NCBI RefSeq assembly: GCF_038738535.1
Contig: NZ_CP046128.1
Coordinates: forward strand, 310,001 to 374,000
Direction of reading: 5' to 3'
From: Bacillus pumilus
GTDB taxonomy: Bacteria; Bacillota; Bacilli; Bacillales; Bacillaceae
Length of the DNA stretch: 64,000 bases
The position numbers and the translations under genes were made by a program. Each line of letters starts with the position of its first letter. The first letter of the stretch is position 1. The notes under the pieces are model-generated. The model was given only the letters and a program-made list of their open reading frames with translations, was not told the origin of the DNA and did no database searches. Shown here in pieces: positions 48,101 through 58,900 of this stretch.

Positions 48101-49892
48101 AGAAAGCTTAAAACGCACGTTGCCAGACTATATGGTGCCATCATACATCATCAAGCTTAACCAACTGCCGATGACGGCAAATGGCAAAGTCGATCTGAAA
48201 GCATTGCCAGCGCCTGATATGGAAGCAAACCAAACGGCATACGAAGCCCCAAGAGACGAAGTTGAAACACTGCTTTGCGATATTTGGGCAGATGTCCTTG
48301 GCGTGAGCCAAGTCGGCATTCACGACCACTTCTTCTTCCTTGGTGGAGACTCAATTAAAGGCATCCAAATGGCAAGCAGACTCACGCAAGCGGGCTGGAA
48401 GCTTGATATGAAGCTATTGTTCCAATATCCAACGATTGCGGAGCTCCGCCCATATATTGAAGAAGCTGATCAAATGACAGCCGACCAATCACCAGTTGAA
48501 GGGGAAGTCATTTTCACACCGATTCAGCGCTGGTTCTTTGAGCGAAACTTTACGAGTCAGCACCATTGGAACCAATCGGTTATGCTCCATGCGCTAAATG
48601 GCTTGGATGAAGCCATCGTTCAGCAAGTGTTGGAGCAGCTGATGATCCATCATGATGCCTTGCGAATGGTGTATCAGCTTGAAGAAGGGCGCATGATCCA
48701 GCGTCATCGAAGAATTGAGGAAAACATGGTGGCTGTTGAGGTGATGGAAGTACAAGGAGAACTGTCGCAGCAAATCCAGCAGGTAGAAAAGCTTGCAAAT
48801 GAAGTGCAGGCGAGTATATCGCTGGCGGAGGGACCTTTAGTGAAGCCAGTCATTTTCCGAACGGATCAAGGGGATCACTTATTGCTCGCTGTACACCATC
48901 TTGTCATCGATGGTGTGTCATGGCGTATTTTCCTTGAAGATTTTATGGCTCTTTATGAACAGTCGAAGCGGGGGGAAGACCTGACACTTCCTGAAAAAAC
49001 ACACTCCTTCCAAGAATATGCCCAGAAGCTGACGGAATACGCGATGTCAGATGAACTGCTATCGGAAAGAGCTTATTGGAAAAAGGTACTTGCACATTCC
49101 GTTACACCGCTTCAAAAGGATCATGTGACGGAGGATCAGCGGATGCTTCATACACAGACCATTCGCTTTACATTGTCTAAGGAGGAAACACGCAGTCTGC
49201 TGACAGATGTACATGAAGCATACCAAACAGACATCAATGATATTTTGCTGACAGCATTAGGATTGTCCATGAAAGAGTGGACAGGTGAAGAGAGACACTT
49301 TATTCATCTTGAAGGACACGGAAGAGAGGAAATCCTCCCTGGGGTCGATGTATCACGAACCATCGGCTGGTTTACAAGCATGTATCCTGTGTTACTGGAT
49401 ATGTCGCATGCAGACGATCTTTCTTATCAGATCAAGCATTTAAAAGAGGAACTCAGGCACATTCCGAACAAGGGAATCGGCTATGGCATATTAAAATATT
49501 TAACCCCTGACAAGATGAAGGACGATATCTCATTTGATGTCACACCAGATATCAGCTTTAACTATCTTGGTCAGTTTGATGAACAGATCGGCGGTGAGTT
49601 AAGCCGCTCAACGTGGCATCCAGGACAATCGTTGAGCCCTGAATCAGAGAAGCCTCATGCACTTGATATTGTTGGTTTCGTAGAACAAACAATGCTCCAT
49701 GTGACGATTTCTTATCATCATCTTGAATTTGAAGAAGGTACGATGGAACAATTCAAGAATCTCCTTGAAAAGAATGTGAAGGCGCTGATCTCACATTGCG
49801 TATCACAGGAGGAAACCCAGATGACACCTAGTGATGTAGGGGATGAAGATCTCACCATGGATGAACTTGAAAAGCTAATGGATATATTTTAA
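39186..49892 (+). CDS. srfAA: Pumilacidin/surfactin-type NRPS, subunit 1 (Glu-Leu-D-Leu)
   Basis: 3568 residues, three modules C-A-T, C-A-T, C-A-T-E. C motifs HHxxxDG near 135, 1184 and 2216; A core YTSGTTG near 606, 1649 and 2680; carrier serines in GGHS near 1006 and 2037 and GGDS near 3055; a C-terminal epimerisation domain with HHLVIDGVSWR near 3237. The first C domain is the lipo-initiation type that adds a beta-hydroxy fatty acid. Specificity codes read by eye: A1 DAKDLGVVDK (Glu), A2 DAFMLGMIFK (Leu), A3 DAWFLGNVVK (Leu, then epimerised). The acidic C-terminal tail is a likely docking (COM) region for srfAB. ATG 39186 follows GGAGGA. Confidence 0.95.
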   Translation: MNTVYYPLTHAQKRVFYTERFYPGTSISNLGGFARLRSVSGLDPSLVVDVLQAYIRQTDSLRLRLVYRHEQEEPVQYMKPYEEQPIRMEKGWSEEEVRAWANEQIREPMPLIDSPLIEFTVFQISDQECWLFCKAHHIVADGISIILMGNRIIDLYQDMLHGVDISPVEEISFVDHIMSEQSYETSKRFQKDQAFWNEQFANIPDFASLKPHKGYEMSLHAQRFSGDIPDSLKEKLRAFCEEQKVSMLSMFMSTVYVYLHRFSGLEDVVLGTFMGNRTNAKEKKMIGMFVSTIPMRASVHGSQTFLDFVKQVMADQMKILRHQKYPYNLLMNDLREREGFTGRLFDISLEYQVMQWQKKENLSFITEPIFSGSGMNDISIHVKDRWDTDTLTIDLDYRTDVFTEEEISKMFDRFLIILEAAVSQPDQLIGRLPLLPSDEQKELLQLSERIPFEKPAEKPVHHMFDETANKYAERTAVVAENGAFTYGELYQKAEKLARFLQMKGVSRDVPVAVLMDRKADAMVAIFGILKAGGAYVPIDPALPEERIQYIVEDSGASIVLTEESFVSTYRALSEKMVVQQQIELDDGLLPELVNQSAPEDLAYMIYTSGTTGKPKGVMIEHLQLHHLVHALHHEIYQGASELQMALLAPFHFDASVKQIFAALLFGHTLHIIPRETTRNGVQLAAYYKKHQIEAADGTPAHVQLLLAADLDGLSLTHMLIGGEALPAKAAHSLIEAVRMSEPDFTLWNVYGPTETCVDAAVHRLELSELRESSEQQRYVSIGKPLGHHRLYILNDHDQLQVQGAVGELCIAGIGVGRGYVNQPELTEKVFTADPFSPHERMYRTGDLVRWLPEGTIDYLGRMDDQVKIRGYRIETGEIEAVMEQVDGVDQAVVLVVDEADGEKALSAYYQARQEGVSVDMLQAAIKHQLPAYMMPLYFKELDAFPLTVSGKVDRRALAALKGDKAVHAVYAAPRNDLETKLVRLWEEILGQEKIGVYDSFFERGGHSLKAMTVLTHVQRDFQVEVPLSILFEQQTIAALAAYIEQAETSSETVIPKAPAADHYPLSPPQQRVYMVSQLEQSTAYHMPAVVRLKGTLQREKLTEAFERLITRHDMLRTSFHTLKGVPCQQVAPSVPFQIEQLTGGTMEENMQQFVRPFDLECAPLLRIGLKSLHDQEHLLFFDMHHLISDGLSIDLMLRELSDAYEGSVKAPLKLQYQDYAVWQEQQDFQKEEAFWLQEFLGDLPALQLLTDYQRPAVQSFAGDRVIKEIDETLKEQLQELAANHHTTLYTVLLSAYYTLLAKYTGQKEFVVGTPAAGRVHADLDDMIGMFVETLALRSEVDPNGTMSQLIEQVKEKTMHAFEHQQYPFERLLEKLNIPRDFSRHPLFDTVFTLMPDHGAAQHIGEMQVEIEETNFHIAKFDLTLQAMESDQGLSFVLDYSTALFKRSTAEQMLHHYMYLLEQMVQSPEEAIRSYRLLSEQEAEAQLNLWNPLPTPYPAEETIVTQFEAQVQEHGHKSALQCEGVILSYQELNDRVNQLAHYLREHGFERGMKAALFFERSNEMVLSVLAVLKAGGVYVPIDPDFPDERVKHFLTDSGAQFLLTHQVLRQRSVLASFEGTVVETEDQLIVQQSGSNIDIPILPEDLANLTYTSGTTGKPKGNMVTHRNILRTVKQSNYLAIHHEDTVMSLSNYVFDAFMFDVFGALLNGAKLIVLPKDHILNMNELSGAIEKEKVSILMITTALFHLLIDMKKDSLKNVRKVLFGGERASVPHVMTALETVGEGKLVHMYGPSESTIFTTYYPVNHIEKQALSIPIGKPVSQTAVYIVDEFGHVQPPGVAGELCVAGDGLVKGYYGQPELTSEKFVENPFRPGEVMYKTGDLARWLSNGEIEFIGRIDHQVKIRGQRIELGEIEHQLLRHPQLKEAVVIAAPNDTLCAYFTAEGSVSLTDLREQAGRELPVYMMPSFFMQLDELPLTNNGKVDRRALPVPDLSEQGVNEYIPPQTETEHHVARIWEEVLEVPRIGRDDHFFECGGHSLRGMKMLNRLYEEMHVELTLKSLFESPTLEAFAFAVDQADQTEIKRVEVAEEAAYYPVTSAQKRLFVLEKMTDAEQSYHMPAALKLEGVFDEKRFKKAIEQLVHRHEAFRTSFDFVQNEPVQRIESNISLDIEEIEGNGRDIQELMNDFIRPFDVGKAPLLRVGLVSVSVNVHYLLIDMHHIISDGASVGILIEELSALYRGDKLQELPVQYKDYAVWSKSETFAAQKRAEEAFWLEQLQGELPVLGLPEDLPRPKVQTFAGDRVSFTINGPLKAKLDELVRALNSTTYTVLLTCYSTLLSKLSRQEDIIIGSPIVGRTHPDIQSVIGMFVNTLALRTKPAGHLTAAEFASNVHQLVLEANKHQLYPFEELVDQVQTVRDTSRHPIFDVVFSMENADIRDLTMDGLYIVPEPFEENIAKFDLTLTGNESADHIELVFDFNTSIFQQSSIEKWKEFFLHLLEQMVSAPDQSLDQMQLLSPKQQQKLLSEWSGPVLDVPSDQTVHALIEAKVHEAPLQKAATFCGTSWTYEELNSRANVVASRLISSGTKPGDRVGILTRPSLDMTAAVLGVLKTGAAFVPIDADYPDQRIAYMMEDCGAEILLMQKGLTAPTSFAGHVLLIEDAVEGEAKEIQVHMKPTDLAYMIYTSGTTGQPKGVMVEHQSLVNLAFWHNDAFQVTNADRTAKYAGFGFDASIWEMFPTWIAGAELHIIDEAIRLDMIKLNAYFNQEGITIAFLPTQLCEQFMSMDNHSLRYLLTGGDKLKQVKPVPYKLVNNYGPTENTVVATSGIINPDQGTLPIGTAIANTRFYIMGSLYDLSPPDVPGELVIAGKGLARGYWNLPEETNKRFVPDPFYPGERMYRTGDLVKWTEDGELIYLGRKDHQVNIRGFRIELSEIEAQLLELNSVKEAVVTTVKDTSEQDALAAYVITENETEDLKESLKRTLPDYMVPSYIIKLNQLPMTANGKVDLKALPAPDMEANQTAYEAPRDEVETLLCDIWADVLGVSQVGIHDHFFFLGGDSIKGIQMASRLTQAGWKLDMKLLFQYPTIAELRPYIEEADQMTADQSPVEGEVIFTPIQRWFFERNFTSQHHWNQSVMLHALNGLDEAIVQQVLEQLMIHHDALRMVYQLEEGRMIQRHRRIEENMVAVEVMEVQGELSQQIQQVEKLANEVQASISLAEGPLVKPVIFRTDQGDHLLLAVHHLVIDGVSWRIFLEDFMALYEQSKRGEDLTLPEKTHSFQEYAQKLTEYAMSDELLSERAYWKKVLAHSVTPLQKDHVTEDQRMLHTQTIRFTLSKEETRSLLTDVHEAYQTDINDILLTALGLSMKEWTGEERHFIHLEGHGREEILPGVDVSRTIGWFTSMYPVLLDMSHADDLSYQIKHLKEELRHIPNKGIGYGILKYLTPDKMKDDISFDVTPDISFNYLGQFDEQIGGELSRSTWHPGQSLSPESEKPHALDIVGFVEQTMLHVTISYHHLEFEEGTMEQFKNLLEKNVKALISHCVSQEETQMTPSDVGDEDLTMDELEKLMDIF
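46755..48514 (+). repeat. 1.76-kb near-identical direct repeat, copy in srfAA module 3
   Basis: From the GAATGG before A3 through T3 to the start of the epimerisation domain the DNA matches 57461-59220 at a constant offset of 10706 with no gap. Several blocks of over 100 bases are almost free of differences (for example around 47260-47440 and 47500-47790). Confidence 0.85.
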
Positions 49893-49912
49893 GCAAACGA
49901 AGAGGTGGACTT

Positions 49913-52900
49913 ATGAGCAAGCAGAAGATTCAAAAGGTATATCCTTTAACACCCATGCAGGAGGGCATGCTGTATCATGCCATGCTAGACCCTAATTCCT
50001 CCTCTTATTTCACACAGCTTGAGCTTGGAATAAGCGGAGAGTTTGATCTCGCTCTTTTTGAAAAAAGTCTCAATGAGCTCATACGGACATATGACATTCT
50101 CCGTACAGCCTTTGTCTATCAACAATTGCAAAAGCCTCGTCAGGTTGTACTGGCTGAACGTCATCTAGATGTGTATCGAGAAAATCTATCTCATCTGAAT
50201 CATCAAGAGCAGCAAAAGGTATTGGGTCAATATAAAAAGCAAGTGAGAAAGCAAGGATTTCACTTAACGAATGATCTATTATTGAAGGTCGCTGTTTTTC
50301 AACTAAATGAAACAAATTGGCATCTGATTTGGAGCAACCATCACATCATCATGGACGGTTGGTCCATGGGTGTTTTAATGAAAAAACTGTTTCATTACTA
50401 TGAATCTTATCGGAACGGTCGAACGCCGGATCGCTCACAGGGTAAGCCTTATGCAGATTATATCCATTGGCTTGGAAAGCAAAATAAACAAGAAGCGGAA
50501 AGCTATTGGAAGAAGCGTCTAGATGGCGCTGTTCAACATCAAGGACTGCTGCAGCAAAAAGAATCGAACGGACAATACGACCATCGGGAATGGACGTTTA
50601 CATGGGATGCTCATACGGTACAAGCCATTCAAGATGTGGCAAGACAAAGCCAAGTGACGGCACCGAACTTGTTCCAAGCGGTCTGGTCCGTTCTTTTAGG
50701 CACCTATCATGCAGCAGATGATGTGACATTCGGAACCGTTGTATCAGGCAGACCTCCTAGTGTATCTGGGATTGAGCGCATGGCAGGGCTGTTTATCAAT
50801 ACGATACCCGTTCGGGTGACATTGGATCAGGGGCAGACGTTCAAACAGTTGTTTCAAAAGGTTCAGCAGCATGCACTGGAAGCGGAAAACTATGATTTTA
50901 TGCCGCTTTATGACATTCAGCAAAAGACAGCTGCTGGAGGGCAGCTCTTTGATCATTTGGTTGGGTTTGAGAACTATCCTTTAGATCAGGAGCTGTCTGG
51001 TGATACCATGTCTGCACGGCTTGGTTTTTCCATTGATGTAAAGGACGGATTTGAACAAACGAATTTCGACCTAAATGTCCTTGTTTATCCAGGTGAAACG
51101 TGGACATTGAAAATCAAATACAACGCCATAGCTTTTGAAGAAAAGATCATTGAAAACATATCAAAACATCTGACCAATCTCATGAAGCAAATCATCCAAA
51201 ACCCTGATGTACGCCTTCATGATGTGACATGTATCACAGAAGAGGAGAAGCAGCAGATTGAAGCGTGGAATCAGACAGAGCGAGATTATCCGAAGCATCT
51301 GTCTATTCCTGAGCTGCTTAATGAACGTATGAAGGCGCAGCCTGACTATCTGGCATTAGTTGAAGGCGATCGAACATTCACGTACGGGGAGCTTGGACAA
51401 GAAATCCGTCGTTTAGCCGGCAGTCTTGTTGAAAACGGCGTACAGCCGGGGGATGCTGTCGCGGTGTATATGAACCGATCAACAGATGCGGTGATCGCCA
51501 TTTTAGCAGTTCTGCACGCAGGGGCTGCTTATGTGCCGATTGATCCTTCCCAGCCTGAGGAGAGAATCCGATGGATGCTTGAAGACAGCGGCGCATCCAT
51601 TTTGCTTCATGCTGACAATCAGCCGCCAGTTGATGAACATATCAAGGCTGTACATGTGACGAGTAAGCCTCATCACTCACACGTGGATTTATCAGCCCGG
51701 ACGTCTCCATCTCAATTGGCGTATATCATGTATACATCAGGATCAACTGGACAGCCAAAAGGGGTTCAAATTGAGCATCAGCATATTGTGAGATTGGCTT
51801 GCTCTCAGGAGAAATTAGGCTTGACCCAGTCGGATCGTATGGCGCATACAGGGGCCGTTAGCTTTGATGCTATTACCTTTGAGATATTTACCACGCTGCT
51901 AAATGGGGCGACGCTTTATCCTGTTGACCGTGATACTTTATTGGATATCCATCGATTCGAACAATTTATCCAAACACATCAGTTGACGGCGCTCTTTTTA
52001 ACAACTGGATTATTTAATCAGCTCGCTCAGCAGCGGCCGCAAATGTTCGAAGGATTAACCACATTAATTACAGGCGGTGACGTCATCAATGTGAAGAGTG
52101 CGGAGCTTGTGAAACAGCATCATCCAGCACTTGTCTTACTGAATGCCTATGGCCCAACAGAAAATACAACCATCTCGACCATTTACGAAGTAAGAGGAGA
52201 TGAAACGGGGCCGATCCCAATTGGCCAGCCGATCAACCATTCGTCAGCTTATATTTTAGATGATGATCAAAGATTGCAGCCAATTGGAGCGCCAGGAGAG
52301 CTGTATGTTGGTGGAGATGGTGTCGCAAGAGGGTATTTCCATCGTCCAGATTTGACCAATCAAGTGTTCATGGCAGATCCTTTTAAGCCGTCAGGCCGTT
52401 TGTATCGAACAGGAGATTTGGCTAGATATGGCGCGGATGGCCAGATCGAATTCCTCGGCCGGACAGATGATCAGGTGAAAATTCGAGGCTTCCGTATTGA
52501 GCTTGGTGAAATTGAAACAGTGCTTCAGCAAGAAGCGGGCATAGATGATGCGGTTGTGCTTGTCCATTCGTTTTCCTCAGGTGAAAAGGAAATCACCGCT
52601 TACTTCACAGGGACAATGACAGAAGAAGAGGTGCGGGATTTATTCAATCAAGAGCTGCCAGCTTATATGGTGCCGCACCATGTGATGAAGCTGGATGCTT
52701 TTACGCTCACGTCGAACGGGAAGGTAGATCGAAAAGCTTTACCAAAGCCGGACGCGCATCGGGATGAAAAGGAAATCATTCCGCCTGAGACGGAGACGGA
52801 AAAGGCACTTGCTCAAATTTGGGAGGAGCTCCTTGGGAAAACGGTAGGAGTAGATGAACATTTCTTTATGGCTGGCGGGCACTCTCTCAAAGCGATGATG

Positions 52901-55900
52901 ATGTCCGCGAAAATTCAAGAGGTGCTTCAAAAGGAAGTACCGATTCAAGTGATATTTGAGAAGCCGACAATTCGTTCATTAGCGGCGTACATCGATCAGG
53001 ACGGTCAAGAAGAAACGGGGCATCCTATTTTACCAGCAGAGCAGGCGGAAGAATATCCGGTATCACCAGCCCAGCGCCGTTTATACATTTTGCAGACACT
53101 TGAACCTGACAGCACGAATTATCATATTCCGATCGTCTTAACGGTTGAAGGGACACTCGAATATCAGCGGCTCAGATCGGCGTTTGATCAGTTGATCCAA
53201 ACGCATGAAATCTTAAGAACGAGTTTTCATATAAATGGAGAAGACATCGTCCAAAGGGTGAATGAATGGACTGCATTTGACCTTCCCGTTCATGACATCA
53301 AGGAAGAAGAGGCGGAGGCATTCCTTTCTGAAAGTCAAACACCATTTGATTTAACAGCTGCGCCTCTATTGCGAGCTCAGTTGTTGAAGGTCAGTGAGAA
53401 CCGTCATCTTCTCGTCTTGGAAGCACATCATCTCATTACAGATGGCAGCTCCATGAAGACGTTCATTCAAGATTTGGCGAAGGCCTATGATGGAGAAGCT
53501 CTTGCAGAAAGAGCCATTCATTATAAAGATTACGCTGTCTGGCAGTTAAGTGAAGAAGAGACGGAGAAACAGAAGGAGCATGAAGCATATTGGTTGAAGC
53601 AATTCGAAGGGGACTTGCCGGTATTAGAGCTGCCAACTGATTATCCGCGTCCAGCGGAACGTGATTTTTCCGGGGAACGATTCATGTTTGGTTGTGATCA
53701 AGCGACAACTCAGCGGATTCATGAATTGCTTCAGAAAACAGATACGACCATGTACATGTTCTTGTTATCTGCTTTTCAAGTGCTGCTTGCCACTTATAGC
53801 GGCCAGGAAGATATCATTGTTGGTTCCCCTGTTGCAGGACGGACACATCCTGATATACAGGACATGCCGGGGATGTTTATCAACACCGTTGCGATGCGCG
53901 GAAAACCAGAACAAACGAAAACATTTTTACAGCTGCTTGAAGAAATAAAAGAAACGAGTGTTGACGCTTTTGCTCATCAAAGCTATCCGCTCGAAGAATT
54001 AATTGCACGCCTTCCGCTAGATCGTGATACAACCCGAAGCCCGCTCTTTAGCGTGTCATTTAACATGCAGAACATGGAGGTTCCAGCGCTAAAGCTCGGC
54101 GATCTGCACATTTCGCCTTATGCCATTCAGCATCACTCTGTCAAATTTGACTTGTCTCTAGAAGCATTTGAACGAGAGGGAGCATTAAAGCTGAGCTTTG
54201 ACTATGCAGCGGCATTATTTAAAGAAGAGACGGTCCGCAGGTTCGGAACTCATCTTCTAGCGATTATTCGTGAAGCGGTCCAACACCCGGATGAACAGAT
54301 CGGCTTGCTCCGTATCCTTGATCAGCATGAGCAAATAGAGCGATTGGAGAAAAAAGACGAAGTGCAATCGAATCGTCATGAGCCCTTCCATGTCCAATTT
54401 TCGCGTCAGGTAAAGGAAACACCAGATGCCATTGCGGTGATGGATGATCAACGGAAGCTCACTTACCGCGAGCTGGAAGACATGGCAAATGCGCTTGGCA
54501 GTGAACTGAAGGTACGAGGCGTCGAGAAAGAAAAGACTGTAGCACTGATTCTTGACCGCTCTGTCTATGTCATCGTCTCAATGCTTGGTGTGATGAAAGC
54601 AGGTGGTGCATTTGTACCAATTGATCCGGCCTTCCCTGCGGAACGTATCCGTTACACATTAGAAGATTCAGGTGCACAAGTGATCGTGACAAATGAGTCT
54701 CTTGCAGGTTCCTATCAAGATCACAAGTCGATTCAGGTGGTGCAGGTAGAAAAAGCAGTGCAGCAAAGCCGCTCGCTAGATCTGCCGGAAGGCTCAGCCG
54801 ATCAGCTCGCTTATGTAATATACACATCTGGTACAACAGGGAAGCCGAAGGGTGTACAGCTCACGCATCGTAATCTATCACACTATGTCAACTGGCTGAC
54901 AAATGAGGTGACATTGCAAGAATGCGATCGGACGGCACTGCTTTCTTCTTATGCATACGATCTCGGTTACACAAGCATTTTCCCTGTCTTAAAAGCAGGA
55001 GGGACACTGTATGTGCCTCGTGAAGATGTGTATACAGACCCGGTGCGTCTCATGCGTTTAATTGATGAACAAGAGCTGACGTATATCAAAATGACACCAT
55101 CCTTATTTCATATGATGGCAGATTCGAAGGATCATGCATTTAACGCTTTACGCCTTGTGATACTTGGAGGGGAACCGATTGTCTCTGAGGATGTTGAAAC
55201 GTTTATGGAGCAGCACCCATGTGTGGCAGTGATGAACCACTATGGCCCGACAGAGACAACTATTGGGACTGTGACCAAGCTGATCACACCGCAAGAGCTA
55301 GGCGCTTTGAAGGATCGCTCTGTGATCGGGCAGCCAATTGCTCACACAAGAGCGCTCGCACTCAATCGTCAGAAGCGCCTCGTCCCTTACGGCGCACCTG
55401 GAGAGCTTTATATATCGGGGGAAGGTGTATCGAGAGGGTATTTGAATCAGCCTGAATTAACAGCAGAGCGTTTTCTTGAAAATCCATATTATCCTCAGGA
55501 GCGAATGTATCGCACAGGGGATTTGGTCAGACAGCATGCAAATGGAGACATTGAGTTTCTCGGAAGAATAGATGATCAAGTGAAAATCCGCGGTTATCGT
55601 ATTGAGAAACAGGAAATTGAGCATGCCGCGCGTGCACGATTATCCATTCAAGAGGTGTATGTCAAAGTAATTCACATGTCCCGTTTACCGGAGCTTGCAC
55701 TCTATTACGCAGCGCCTGAACCAATTGGAACACTGACGTTTAGAGAAAAGCTTGCGGAGACACTGCCGGATTATATGATTCCAACGTACTTTGTCAAAGT
55801 CGACCACATTCCGCTCACACAAAACGGAAAGATAGATGCGAAGTCTCTGCCGCTTCCGCACGAGGTGCATATGAACCGCGCGGTGCATGCAGCACCAGAA

Positions 55901-58900
55901 ACGGCACTTGAGCAATCGCTGTGTGACATTTGGTCAGAAGTACTTGGGGTTGAACAAATAGGTGTTCATGGTCACTTCTTTGAATTGGGAGGTCATTCTC
56001 TCAAAGGCATGGTGCTCATTTCGAAGGTACAAGCCAAGCTGAACAAGCATGTGCCGCTCAAAGTCCTTTTTGAAAAGCCAACGATACGGGCGATGGCAGC
56101 CTATTTGGAAGAAGTGGATTCTTCGGACATCACATCCATTCATCCGGCGGAGAAGCAAGATTTTTATCCTGTCTCTTCCGCTCAAAAGCGGATGTATGTG
56201 TTACAGCAGCTGCATCCAGAAGCAGTTACTTACCATATGCCTGCCGTTTTGATGATGGAAGGCAGCCTTGATGTAAAGCAGCTAGAAGAAGCGCTGCAAG
56301 CCTTGATCGAACGACATGAATCATTGCGGACAGCCTTTGTAGAAATTGACGGCGTACCAGTTCAAAAAGTCTATCGCCGAGTGCCGTTTACGTTAGAGGT
56401 TGTTGAAGTAGAGAGAGGTCATGAGCAGCCTGTCATAGACGCATTTATCACCCCATTCTCATTATATCAAGCACCATTAATGAGGGCAAAGGTGGCGAAG
56501 CTTTCTGATGTGAAATATGTGTTCATGATGGATATGCACCATATCATCGCAGATGGTGTCACACGCAGTTTGCTCATTCAAGAATTGGCAGAGTTGTATG
56601 AGAAAAAGACATTACCGCCAGTTCAGCTGCACTACAAGGATTATGCGGTATGGCAGCAGGAAGAAAAGCAGCAAGCGCTGCTCGAGAAACAGCGTCAATA
56701 TTGGCTGGAGCAATACGCTCAGCCGCCTGAAGATTTGGCGCTGCCACTTGATTTTCCACGCCCTCATGTTCAGTCATTTGAAGGAGACCGCGTCGATAGA
56801 TGGTTATCTGCTGAAAAGGTGCAGTCCATTAAAACGCTCATGGCTGAAAAAGGTGTGAGCTTGAACATGGTCATGCAAACGGCATTTGCCATTTTCCTTT
56901 CCAAATTAACTGGGCAGACAGATATCGTTATAGGCGCTGTGACAGCAGGACGTACGCAAGCTTCAATCGAACGGGTTCCGGGCATGTTTGTGAATACACT
57001 GGCTCTTCGACATGAAGTGCAGTTAGAGGAAACGACAGCACAATTGCTTGAAAAAATGAAAGATCGCAGCCTAGCAGCCTATGAACATCAAGAATTCCCG
57101 TTTGAGGAATTGGTGGCACAGTTAGATCTTCCGAAAGACACGAGCCGCAACCCATTGTTTAGTGTCATGCTGACAACGGATGACCGAGACCTGACGTTAC
57201 CGGATCTGGATGGACTCAAGCTTTCGCAAAAACAGCAAGAAACAGTTCAAGCAAAATTTGATGTAACGCTCGGTGTATTTGAAGAAAAAGACCAAGTGGG
57301 CCTGCGTTTTGAGTATGCAACGGCACTGTTTAAAAAGAAGACCATTCAGCGTTGGAGTCAATATTTTGAACAAATCATAGACGAAATGCTGGCTAAGCTA
57401 AATCAGCCAATTTCAGCGCTATCGATCTTAACTGAAGAGGAAAAACGAGAACTGATCAATGAATGGTCAGGTCCTGTCCTAGACGTCACGTCAGATCAAA
57501 CGGTCCATGCACTGATTGAGGCCAAGGTACATGAGGCACCCCTACAAAAAGCGGCGACATTCTGCGGAACGAGCTGGACATATGAGGAACTGAACAATCG
57601 GGCGAATATAGTTGCTCAGAAATTGATCTCTCTTGGCACAAAACCCGGAGATCGCGTCGGCATTCTCACCCGTCCATCGCTTGACATGACGGCAGCCGTC
57701 CTTGGCGTCCTGAAGGCAGGTGCGGCATTCGTTCCAATTGATGCGGATTATCCTGATCAGCGTATTGCGTACATGCTAGAGGACTGCGAGGCAGAGGTGC
57801 TTCTGATGCAAAAAGGACTGACTGCACCAACTTCTTTCACAGGTCATGTTCTGCAAATAGAAGATGCCGTAGAAGGAGAAGCACAAGAAATTCAGGTACA
57901 TGTGAAACCAACAGATCTCGCCTATATGATTTACACATCGGGAACGACTGGACAGCCGAAGGGTGTCATGGTCGAGCACCAGTCTCTTGTCAATCTTGCT
58001 TTCTGGCACAATGATGCCTTCCAAGTGACAAATGCGGATCGAACCGCCAAATATGCCGGCTTTGGCTTTGACGCCTCCATTTGGGAGATGTTCCCGTCGT
58101 GGATCGCCGGCGCAGAGCTGCACATCATCGATGAAGCGATTCGTCTCGATATGATCAAGCTCAATACGTATTTCAATGAAAAAGGGATCACCATTGCGTT
58201 CCTGCCGACCCAGTTATGCGAGCAGTTTATGTCAATGGACAATCATTCACTGCGCTACCTACTGACTGGCGGAGACAAGCTGAAACAGGTAAAGCCTGTT
58301 CCATATAAACTCGTCAATAACTATGGCCCAACAGAAAACACAGTCGTGGCGACAAGCGGGATTATCAACCCAGATCAAGGAACGCTTCCAATCGGAACAG
58401 CGATTGCCAATACTCGTTTCTACATCATGGGTTCGTTATACGACCTCTCGCCGCCAGACGTACCGGGTGAGCTCGTGATCGCAGGAAAAGGACTGGCAAG
58501 AGGGTACTGGAATCTTCCAGAGGAAACAGAGAAACGATTTGTCCCAGATCCATTTTATCCAGGCGAGCGCATGTACCGTACAGGCGACTTGGTGAAATGG
58601 ACAGAGGATGGTGAGCTGATCTACCTCGGCAGAAAAGACCATCAGGTCAACATCCGCGGTTTCCGTATTGAACTGTCAGAAGTTGAGGCGCAGCTCCTTG
58701 CGCTGGTGGAAGTCAAAGAAGCAGTCGTGACAACGGTCAAAGATGCCAGCGATCAAGACGCCCTTGCCGCATATGTCATCACGGAGAATGAAACAGAAGA
58801 CTTAAAAGAAAGCTTAAAACGCACGTTGCCAGACTATATGGTGCCTTCATGGATCATCAAGCTAGACCAACTGCCGATGACGGCAAATGGCAAAGTCGAT

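Noticed and set aside
50506..50721. 71-codon plus-strand ORF nested out of frame in srfAB, considered as comS
   Set aside because: Lies in the condensation domain, has no similarity to ComS and an Arg/Ser-rich shadow composition.
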